64,000 nucleotides of DNA from NCBI GenBank assembly GCA_036768485.1, contig JAVLUZ010000142.1:18101735-18165734 (forward strand), in the 5' to 3' direction. Made by a program: the position numbers and the translations under genes. Below are positions 46,201-57,800 of this stretch, piece by piece. The stretch is from Mermis nigrescens (lineage: Eukaryota; Nematoda; Enoplea; Mermithida; Mermithidae). Each line of letters opens with the position of its first letter. Within the stretch, counting starts at the first letter, position 1. The notes below the pieces were generated by a model. The model worked only from the letters and a program-made list of their open reading frames with translations, was not told the DNA's origin and did no database searches.

Positions 46201-49200
46201 TATTATTTCCAAATTAAATTTCAAGATTATGTATAGATTGTTGCTGAAATTTAACTTTTTTTCACGTTATAGCAAAGAAAAATTATATCAGCTTCTAGAA
46301 ACGTTGTGCGTCGTACCTCTACTATCAGAAAAGCCCGCAGCGATCACTCAATTTTCCACCGAACTTTTACTGGAAATTTTGGTTAGTTTTTTATTGTTGA
46401 TTCAGAACGTGTAGCCGCATCACCGCTATTTAATTTTTTTCAATGGCACGCTTCTTTTAGCAGAGAAAATGGAATCGAATGTTTAGTTTAAATCTAATTA
46501 AGATTCATTTCATTTCCATGCTTTGTATACTATACGATTTCTAGGTTAAGGTACTCAAAACCAGTGTTTTTTACTAGTATTCGGCAAAGATTTTCCTGAT
46601 GTACAAAGACTTTTGGGGACTGTCTTTGTACATGTACAAAGATTTTTGGAAAGTCAAAAACCGCAAAAAAGGTTAGAAATTTGCAAAAATTTTCGTTTCG
46701 CACCGAAATGAGTGATTGTATGTTATCTTTGTAATGTCAGGAATAGCATTTTTAGGAGAAAAATGTCAAATTTTTGGCGCTTCGCTCCGATTTGAGACAA
46801 TTATTAGTAATGTTTGCCCTCAGAAACCTAGAAATTAGCTAAAATACACTACCAAAGGTCGAACAATTCTGTTTTTGCCACACTAAAATCGCTACTGTAC
46901 CATATTATACATAGTACGCAAAAATTTGTGTGCACAAAAGTACGTAGACTTTTAGGGATCATCTTTGTACATGTACAAACGGACCTTTTTCTATAAAAAA
47001 CACTGCTCAAAACCAATAACTGATCAAAAATTTTTGTAGTGCTGACGCTTGATTAATGCTTGTATCGCAACATCTTAATAATAGTCTAAAGATTAATTCA
47101 GCTCTACTTGAAATCTTTCTATTTTATTAAGCTTCACCATATTTTTCCAACCGCTGTATCCATGCGGTGTAATATTTCTTCGTATGAACGCTTATGCTTA
47201 ATCGATTTGGCATATGTAGCATTATGGACGCCGTACATTGTATTTACAAGCAAATATATAATATTTTGACGTGTCTGCATAAATATATAAGTGAAGAAAT
47301 ATAAAATAATAAATAAAGGAATTCTTTCTGTAAGATACACGCAAAGTGTTTTCTGCATTGCTTTTCATTACTTTTATGAATGTAGAATCAGAGTTCAAAT
47401 AGGCCAGCCAGACTTTGTGCAAAGTAAGAATGCAATCGTTTTGCAGGTTACCAATTAATTGCCATGCTTATTAATAGACTTTTATTCGTTAACAAGCTAA
47501 GAGCTGCTCTTCTATTTTCTTGTAAAATATTGTCGTAATATCGAGCTTTATAATCCGTGTTTTCAGGGAAATAAGGTATTTAATGAAATTTCATAAGCAG
47601 CTGTTCATCCGTAAGCTTTTTAGTTGGCCCAAGCTTTCATTTGTTTACAAAAAATTGCCGAAACAGTTAAGCGTCGCTAGTAGACACTCGGATGACAAAT
47701 ACTTCAATTCTAATCAACTTAATATTTACATAATAGACACGGCTATCTGTCAGACCATGCCTATTTGATGGCTTGCTACTGAACTGGGTTAGCTCACTGG
47801 TGCATAAATATCATGTGACGTGTATTTATCCAGGAGACCCGGTTAATGAGATTTGTCTTACTAACCTCATAATCATATATCTAACAGATTGGGTTTAGGG
47901 ATCTCTCATATTTGTAAAAAGTTCTTCGTCGGTGGTCAGGGTACGTGAGCTTTTACTATTGTAGGTATAATACGTGGTACTTAGTAATATTATGACGACT
48001 TTCGGGCACCCGCAAACAACACGTTAAAAGAGGTACACAACGAATACGAGAATAAACTTCGTACTAAATTATGCTGCTAAAACACCAAGTTTTATATAAG
48101 AAAACCGGGATGAGAAATATTACGGATTCATCGTGTTATATTTTTGCTTATTTACGTTGAGCATGTGATTAGCAAGAGTTGACATTAGATTACGACCGGG
48201 ATTCAGCTGATGACGCAAGTATTCCGATTTTATCGGGGTTTTTATGACTATTTTGAAATTAAGCTTTCATTGGAATTCGGAGAATAACTTTCTTCATGAT
48301 TTAGCGCGTGGTCACGGAGAATTCCAAAACTTAAATAAATTAAAAGAGAATTACAGTAAGACTTAACGAAATAGCTTCGTTAAGAGTTGACATTAGATTG
48401 CGACCGGGATTCAGCTGATGACGCAAGTATTCCGATTTTATCGGGGTTTTATGACTATTCTGAAATTAAGCTTTCATTGGAATTCTGAGAATAACTTTCT
48501 TCATGATTTAGCGCGTGGTCACGGAGAATTCCAAAACGTAAATAAATTAAAAGAGAATTACAGTAAGACTTAACGAAATAGCTTCGTTACATATTCTTAG
48601 GTCAGAAAATTTTTGACCTCTCGCGACATAGTTCCCCAAGGTCCAGAGTTGAGGGAGGGGTGAAATCTCAAAATAGGGGACCAGTAAATTAAGTGGTGTA
48701 TTATTATTAGCCGACACTGTTTTTTTTGTACGAGCTTCTTTGTGCCTGTACAAAGATCTCCGAAAAAGTCTTTGTATGAGCTTACAAATTTTTGTAGATA
48801 CATTATATAAATATATTATTAAATATACTCATTTTTACATACTCTCAGTGTGTGATCTGCGACCCGCATGCAGTCTTAAATGTGATAATTCGGCCTGAAT
48901 TCAGTTGATAATATTAGTTCGGCGCAGAGCACCGAAATTTTTATGAGCTTTTGATGGAATTTACGCATAAAACTCGACCGAGAAAGCTAAAATAACTTGT
49001 ACTTCAAAATCAGCAGATATTACCAAAGTTTTAATATTCCAATTAAATCTTGTAATAAGCACCACTGCGCTTATAAATTCAATGCAACATCATGATAAAT
49101 TAGTCAATTTTATCTTAGAAGGGCAAAAAAGTCGAGTTATTAAATAGTACATACTTATTTTTGCATAAAATTTTTTAAAACAGTAGAAATAGATACAAAA

Positions 49201-52200
49201 CATATTTGAATCTTCATAAAGATACCTAAATTAAACAAAGATTGATCTCGGAGTGTTTAATGCCCCTGCCTGAAGCTACATAAATACAGTATTTCAGCGA
49301 CATTTTGCGCGAAGCGCCGAAAATTTTTTGAAACTTACCTGAAAAATTCTGAAAAAAACGTCGAAATTGCTATCTCTTTGTTCCCAGAAAGTATTTTAAC
49401 ATTGTGAAAAGATGGCGTTAAAAATGAATGCACGAGTCAAAATTGATTTGTGGCGAAAATTTGCATTTTTTGGCCGTTTTTAGGTGCCTTTTTTGCGATT
49501 TTCGGTCAAAAATTGGTGGTCATTTACCCCCCCTCCTAAAAATGACCAAAAACCATACGTGTAACACGGGGCTTTAGGGAATTCCCCATCCAAGGTTGGA
49601 CGTCCTCCCCGCACATCCTAAAGTCAGAAAAATGTGACCCACCCTTCCCTATTTTTGGCGAAAACTTGCACTTTTTGTCTATTTTTAGGTGTTTTTTCCA
49701 CTTTTGGCCAAAAATCGGAGCCGCTCACCCTCCCTCCATAAAAATGGCCTAGAAACATATGTACATGTAACAGGAGGTTTCAGCCATCCCCCACCCACGC
49801 GTTTGCGCCCCGCACCCCCCCATATTTTATGTTTTTTGACTACCCTCCCCAATTTTTGGCGAAAACTTGCGATTTTTTGGCTACTTTTAGGCGTTTTTGC
49901 CATTTTCGGTCTAAAAATGGAGTCGCCAACCCCCTCCTCCTCAAAAATGGCCAGGTACCCCTATCCGAAATTTCCAGCCATTACATATATGATGAGGACC
50001 CCCTCCCGAAATTTTGAGCTGTTACTTGCATCTTTTATAGTGATAGGTTGTCTATTTACTCTTGCTTACATTCAAAAGATACTGTATCACTTCATCAAAT
50101 TCTAGTGGTCAAGTGCATTTTTGCCATAGTGAAAATTGACTTTGAAAAAGTCAAAAGCTTTTCACCAAAAATCGCTCTGACAGTGACTTGAGTCTTGGAC
50201 CCAGAGGGGGGTTATACCTTCCTCAATCCCCAATGGTAATGTGTGCCTCCCGATCTTTGACGAAAACTTGCATTTTTGGCCATTTTTAGGTGTTTTTTTG
50301 CCATTTTTAGCCAAAAATTAGAGGTAATTTATATACCCCTCTGAAAATGCCGGGGACCCCTCCTTTGAGCTCGTTAGCCTTTACTTGTCTGCTCATAGTT
50401 TTTAAAGTATTCTATTAGAGATTTGAACCAGACTTCTAGAAGATAAACCCTTATGTGCTTGATTGTTTTTCAAATGAATGATCTTCACTTACTTCAATGA
50501 ATCAATGATTTGCACGACGACCGATGTTTCACTACAAAGTTAAGTTTTTAAACTTCGGCGATTCCAAAAATCTGCTGGGCTAACTTGAATACTGAACATT
50601 TGTATTGCTGCCATCGTAATCACACTTGACTAATAAGTGCGATTAAGACGTCTTGGAAGCTACATAAGAACTCCAATAATGTTGTTAGTTCTATTGGGTC
50701 AAACGCCGTAAGGCATAAAACTATGCGCGTAATCTTCCAAGTCGTTTTACCACGCCCTACCGTCTAGTTCTTTCTTTGAATTCTTAAATCTTTTCCATTT
50801 TTGTTACAAATGAAGGTCTATCGGCATCAAAGACGAATAAGGCTGTTAGATATGCTAAACGAAATGCCGTTGTATCCAACTCAGGATATTATTTGGGATG
50901 AAAATCTGGTCCCCATGGAGTATTTCAATGGCGAAGGTATGAAAGTTCAACAACTTTTGTATTTTCAGTTTTCTTTCCCGACTCGTATCGTCACTTTCTT
51001 CAGGTTGTCTCGCGTTGAACAAGCTGAATTTACAATTTTTGACCATTTATGATTACTTGTTGAGAAATTTTCAGTTATTCCGACTTGAATCGACGTGTAA
51101 GAATCTGATTTTATTACGCATTTAAAAGAAAATATCTTGTGCTAGATACTATTTCTATTTCGCCTTCTATTATTTGGTATTTTACATTTTTGCTGGAGTT
51201 TGTTTTGTTTAGACGAAATAAGACAAGATATCGAAGATGTTTTATTTCGAATGAAACCGTGGAAGCATGAGCATTCAGACAAAGAAGTTGTGTTCGGTGG
51301 CTGGGCGAGAATGGCGCTACCCATTTCGTCGTTTTCAATTATTGAAGTATGTTAACTTGCGGCTATTTTACTTAACTACATTGCGTACATTTTAGCAGAG
51401 TGATTAGGGGCCAGACCATGATTATAAATTACATATAAAAATGTCTCTGATTTCGCATACCTTTGGCATTTGTGTGTAAATCATTCCGCATATTCGATGA
51501 ATATATTAAATTCTCCCTAAACTATTCATTTTTTACTTTCTTCGTCGCAACTTTTAATTACGGATGCTAGAGTAATTTGTTTTCTTTCAATAGAATGCAG
51601 GACAAATATAATATCCAGTGAAGATAGGCTTAGGGAAATCCAGCGAACAGTTCTCACCGCGAGAAATTAAAATTCAAAATTAAACTCGAAATTTTACTCC
51701 ACTTCGAAGACTAGTGGTATAACGTAGGCATTTTACGACAACTTATGACACAGGACTGACTAACCAAGGCCAAGGCATAGCGTAAAGTTGGCTATGGGCG
51801 TATTGCTGTGGTGAGAAGAGAAGTAGCAAGCTAAGAGATATTGCGCAATGAACAATTTCATGAAAGCGCATTTACTGTATATAAAAAAATATCTGCTACG
51901 TTTATAAATGTTCCAACCCAAGCTACATGTGTAAGTAAGCTACGTGCTATTTTCCTCAATGCAACAGTTTAAAACGGCTCAGCCTATCTGGAAGTTTGAC
52001 CTAACACTTCACGGAAATTCTCAAGTTAGGTATACGAAATATCATTATCTGCTCAACTTACGAAGTAAAAACGCGAGAAAGTGATTCCCAAGAAGTCAAA
52101 ATCTCACGTGGGCGTGGGGGTATGCACAGCCGGAAGGTCGAATACCCACCAAACCCAAAACACCCCCCCAAACCAGAATACCCATCAGAATTCAATTTTT

Positions 52201-54613
52201 GAATTTTTTTGTTTTTCGCGATTTTTTGATGCCAATGGATTGAAACGTTGAAAAAATGTGTTTTTTGCCATACCAGCATTTTTAAGACCCATTTTTTGAC
52301 TTTTAAAAAACCTTGCACACCCCTCCCAGAATTTTAGTGCTGCCCAACTATGGTCGAAATGCGACGTACTCTTGATCATGAGGCATGTACGCACTGAAAT
52401 ACTTTACATTTATATCGAGTGAATAAGTTTGAATTGAAGGAAACAGAATACGACCTACAAATATGTACGACTCAGATGTTAATAATGTAAGATGCTCCTG
52501 TTTAATCACAAAATGTGCCAATAAATTTTCAAGTATGTACATATCTATGTACATTTTTTGTTCACTCCATGCGCTTACAATCTTAACAATCTTAAATCGT
52601 TTTTTGTCATATTATGTATGTTTACTGTATTTGCTTTGAATGACATTAAATGGTTATTAAATGACGTGCCGAGTAGAGAATTATCTTCTGGACTAGATAA
52701 AATTCTGTCAATTGCTGACGTCTATTGTGCTGAATTGTATGTAATTCTTAGGTACTCAAGCCTAACATTGGAGAAAGGTCGCCAGCAAGTGTACGTGCAG
52801 ATATTAGCATAACGCTTAGCACAAGACCCGATCTTAGAGCTGAATGGGAAGGTGAGAGTCATCGCATCTAATAAGAACGCAATTATTAACATCGCTGAAA
52901 GATTACTTAATAAACTTTAAACTTGGCTTCGTATGTATATGATTGGCACCATTTTTGGGCAATAGCCAAAGCTTCAGCCCGTCCAACTAGGCTCTCAAAC
53001 TTTGGTTGGTTTTAAGTTAGGCTGTAATTGAGTTGAAAAAGACAATTTTCTCCGATTTTCCACGGCTTTCGCACATTTTTTCAAAAGCAGCCCATCCAAA
53101 GGACTCCTCAGCCTGTCCAGCTTTTGTGTCAGCCTGTTCTATGGACGGGCTGGGATGGGCTATTGCCCAGATGTGATTGGCACGGTAAAAACCGAAAAGA
53201 TCTGGAATTATAAAAAATGAAATGTAAACGACTTTTATGTTTTAGGTAACAGTAATCTTGATGAATCGTCTACTAAAAGGACAGATCCATTCAGATCATC
53301 AGGATGGTTCGGGGGCCAGCCGGCTTTGGGGTTGTCAGAGAGCTTTCTGAGCCAAAATGACCTCATAAACTAGTATACAAATGCTAAAATAGCGTACGAA
53401 ATAAAATAAACCACTGTTCCTAATCACTTTAGAGCACTTTTGCAGAAAATTTCTTCATCATTTTAATCAACTTTTGGCCTTCATTTTGTCTCATTTCCAT
53501 TGGGAGATTTCCCATTTTTCCATTCTGGTGTTCTAGATTCCAAACCCTCGCTCCAAGTGAGTGTGTCTAGTCCACGGTTTTTTGTATTCGGCAAAGATGT
53601 TTCCCGATGTACAAAGACTTTTCGGGATCGTCTTTGTACATGTACAAAGATTTTTGGGAAGACAAAAAGTGCAAAAAGGTCTAAAATTCGCAAAAATTTT
53701 TATGAGTAATTGTATGTTCTATATATCTTTATAATGGCAGAAATTGCATTTCAAAAGAAAAATGTCAAATTTTCGGCTTCGCGCCGTTTTAAGACGATTC
53801 TCAGTGATTTTTGTCCTCATAAACATAGAAATTAGCTAAAATACACTACAAAACTCTGTTTTTGCCACGTTAAAATCGCTACTGTACCATATTATAGTAA
53901 CCAAAAATTTGTGTGTACAAAATGTACAAAGACTTTTAGGGACCATCTTTGTACATGTGCAAACGGACCTTGTACAAAAAAAAACACTGGTCGGTCCCTT
54001 TCCTCTGAATGTGGGTATATTGTGCTTTAATCTGCAGAAAAAATTTGCCTTGTGTATGCATTAGACCTGTAGGTAGAATTTGGGCCTTATTGCTTTTTGA
54101 GTAAGTATTTTCCTATAGAAAAACTTACCCTCTTTTCAATTTTTCTCAATAATCGAGCTTTTTTAAATTGCTAATCATACAATAATCTCTATCATCTGTG
54201 TGCATTACTTTCCTATCTTCCAGCTTTGCGTAAGCATGACGCTTGCTTCTTGGTTACCGTACGCCCAAAAATGCTTGTTGGCTCAAAGTACGACGTACGA
54301 TTATCGTTTCGTGATCAAATTCAAGTGGCCTATGTGAGGGGATGCGAGATAGAGGGCATGCTAGATGCTGATGGCAAAGTGATTGAAGAATTTGGTGAAT
54401 TTTAGTTTACTGGAATTTTCTCAAGTTTTCGTTTTAAATATGTCTTTATGATCAGGATAAATAGCTGATTTCTTTCATAGCTTTCGAAAAGAAACCTCAA
54501 CTGACTGGCAACGTGCGGACGTACCGCGTCTGGCTAGATAGCAATCAGTACCGCTTAGATATGGAACGCAACGTAAAGGGCGACGAAGTGCGTATTTTAT
54601 TCTTTTATTGAAA

Positions 54614-54685
<72 letters not shown>

Positions 54686-54714
54686 GTATTATTATTATTA
54701 TTATTAATATTGTC

Positions 54715-54803
<89 letters not shown>

Positions 54804-57800
54804 TAAATTATTACATTTTGTAAATTCTCTTCGAAATAAACTCTTCTGCTTAGATTTCTAGTTGTGAGTACCGCTTAGATGTGTAAATCTAATCTATATA
54901 TCTATATGTACTACATATGTAAATTCGAATACTTTATATGCTGTCTTACCTATAGCATGTCAAACATGTATATGTACATATGCACAGAATTTTTCAGAAG
55001 TTTTCAACGTAACATAAAAGCAAAGCAGAGAAATTCTGGAAGAACGGCGACTAAATTTTTTCAAAATGAATTTTTCGACTTATAAAAACAGCTTTTTTGA
55101 CTTTTCCGAATTTCGACGACCATATTTTTCTAGAACTTAACAAATTGAAGGTTTCATATTTAAGCAATGGAAAATTGTTACTCGTGAGTCGAGATTCGTT
55201 CTCGGTTCAATAGTTTTTCGAATTCCTGACTCAATCGGACTTTACTCTTGAAGAGTAACAATCAGGAATGCGCGTATTTTTAGATACTTATCCTTTCGAG
55301 AAATTTGTTGGTTCGGTCGATGATCGATTCGTGCTTACCGAAGGAGCTAATCTTTCTTATTACATTACATTAAAAAATCATAAATTTTTGATGAAAAATT
55401 TCAATAACTTAATTCCTCTGTCTATTATAAAATAAATTGAGAAAAACAATGAGAAGAGTAGTCATTGAGTATAGGACAGAAAATTAAAGCTCGCTTTATT
55501 TTTTAAAATTCTTTCATAATTAATTATTTATTTCAAGTAGCATTATTTTTTTTTGTATTTCCTATTATTGCCGACTCTATAATATTTTGTACTTATCTAC
55601 TTCGAAGTTACGCGAAAAATACTATCGTCGTTTTTCAGTATTAATTTTTCAGTTGATGATTCATATTTTCAACGATTAATCTTTAGGTAACTGTTGAGAA
55701 TTTTGGGTCATTTTTTAACTGATAGTCAAAAATTAGACGGATCGCTACCATACATACATATAACGGCTTGAAATTTTGGGAGGGGGTCACCGGTCATTCT
55801 TAGCAAGGGGAAGGACATCCAAATTTTAGCCAAATGGAAAAATGGCCGAAAACATCTATAAAATCGGTCAAAAATCGCAAGTTTTTCCAAAATGTAGGGT
55901 CAAAAATTTTGACTTTAGGGGGTGGGGGACGACCAACTTCGGGTGGGGATCCCCCATACACCTGTTATATGTCTGATCGCTACGCACTTCAAAGCGAAAA
56001 TGTTTCGATCGCTATGTATAAATTTCGTTGCATACTTTTATGCTACGCTTATACGCGTTTTAACTGTAAACAAAATCCATTGCAGCTTATCTCGTCTTTT
56101 GACATTAATTGCTAGGTATGTTAATGTTGTACAGTTGTATCTCCTAATTAAGGCACATAGTTGTGCCGAATCGATGTTGATTAAGCAGCTGAATGTTTCC
56201 GCGTATTTCAGGAATCTAATAGCAGTTCAAATTTGAATTTTAATCTTTGAAATTGTGAAAAAATAGCTGATAATGTATATATAAGGAACGTCAGAAAGCA
56301 AATACATATGTACAAAATGAAGTTCCAGGAATTGAAAGATCTCCGTGATGATATCTCAAATTTCGTCCTTTCTTATTTAGGGTAAAGCTTTATGCAGCGT
56401 TGAAAGTTGAGTATTTATTTGAAATTAATATATACATAAGTGTTTTGTTGGTTGGTGCATAACAATTATGAATTTATCAAATTTTTAGCTTCTTTTAGAT
56501 TTTTCCTCAAATTGAAATCGCTATGCATACGTACTATCTTGACACAAGTTTTATACATCAAAACAGTGTTTTGTGTACAAGGTTCGTTTGTAGATGTACA
56601 AGGATGGTCCCTAAAAGTCTTTGTACATTTTGTACACACAAATTTTTGGGTACTGTAATATGGTACAGTAGCGACTTTAGTGTGGCAAAAACAGAGTTGT
56701 TCGACCTTTGGTAAAGTATTTTAGCTAATTTCTGGGTTTCTGAGGGCAGAAATCACTAATAATCGTCTCGAAACGGCGCCGAAAAATTTGACATTTTTCC
56801 TTTCAAAATGCAATTTCTGACATTGTAAAGATACGTAGAACAATTTTTGCGAATTCTAAACCTTTCTTGCAGTTTTTGTCTTCCCACAAATCTTCGTACA
56901 TGTACAAAGACGGTCCCCAAAAGTCTTTGTACATTGGGAAAAATCTTTGCCGAATACAAAAAACACTGCATTAAAAACTAATTTTTAGGATATCTACGAA
57001 ACGTTTAACGTAATCATTAGGCGCAAGCCGAAGGAGAACAACTTTAAAGCCGTTTTGGACACCATTAGGCAACTTATGAACACGTCCTGCGTGGTTCCCG
57101 CCTGGTTACACGATATTTTGCTCGGCTATGGTGATCCAGGAGCTGCTCATTATTCGAAGTAAGCGCACAAACGTTATTTTCCTGGAGAAACGTTTATGTT
57201 GATTTTGCTGGCCAAACAATAATTTCAAGTATTTTTTGCTCATATGTATTTTGATTGTATTATACGCAAAAAATGGTAAAATAACTATTTAACAACAATG
57301 CATGTTTGCTTGCTTTATGACGTACAATTTTCATTCGTTCAGTATTCATAATAGAAAATGCTCAAAATTGAGTCGGTTTTAGGGATTAATTTTGTATTAT
57401 TGTAAACCTGTCGCTCTGCTCGTATCTTCGTTTAAGATAATATACAGTAAGAATTTCGCAGCATTTCAGCCCTAAACTTGGATAAAAACATGTAGAGATT
57501 TCTTAGTTCACCAGTATTTTATATATGCAAATGAAAATGAAATGCGCTCATATTCATATGCACATAACATACATATACATACATATATACTCACGTTAAA
57601 ATTCTTAGAAATGTGTTACCGCTTCATGTGTATCATAACGAGACTGCGTAATTAGCATTCGAAACATGAAAAGTAGCAGCCTGAATGGAAATATGTACCT
57701 TATTTATCTTATCATTGTTTACAATGGCAGACTTAGGGGAGTGGTGGAGGCGTCCACCCGTTGTCGTCAAAAATAGTTGGGCGCGTTAAAGAATAGACGC

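Larger units (their letters stand above)
46382..50815 (+). other. AQR intron 11 (4.4 kb)
   Basis: 46562-47005 TTTGTACA MITE; 47985-48170 possible LTR-like remnant with GGGCACCCG; 48175-48589 tandem duplication; 48640-49400 TTTGTACA-related long family; 49410-50045 tandem repeats; 50155-50240 GGGGTTATACC fragment. 47050-47980 shows nothing recognisable. Confidence 0.7.
52852..54223 (+). other. AQR intron 15
   Basis: Holds the MULE-like MITE at 52950-53173 and a TTTGTACA MITE at 53573-53989. Otherwise no feature. Confidence 0.7.
54588..56988 (+). other. AQR intron 17
   Basis: Begins with a ~200-bp ATT microsatellite and ends with the MITE at 56574-56968. 55745-55965 is an inverse copy of the GGCCGTTTT repeat. 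The rest is AT-rich. Confidence 0.7.

Noticed and set aside
46031..46414. 127-codon open frame spanning AQR exon 11
   Set aside because: Only its 3' part, in the same frame, is the real exon from 46273; the first ~80 codons are intronic read-through without family similarity.
49689..50105. 138-codon + strand open frame
   Set aside because: Falls entirely in the three-unit tandem repeat; the related copies are not open.
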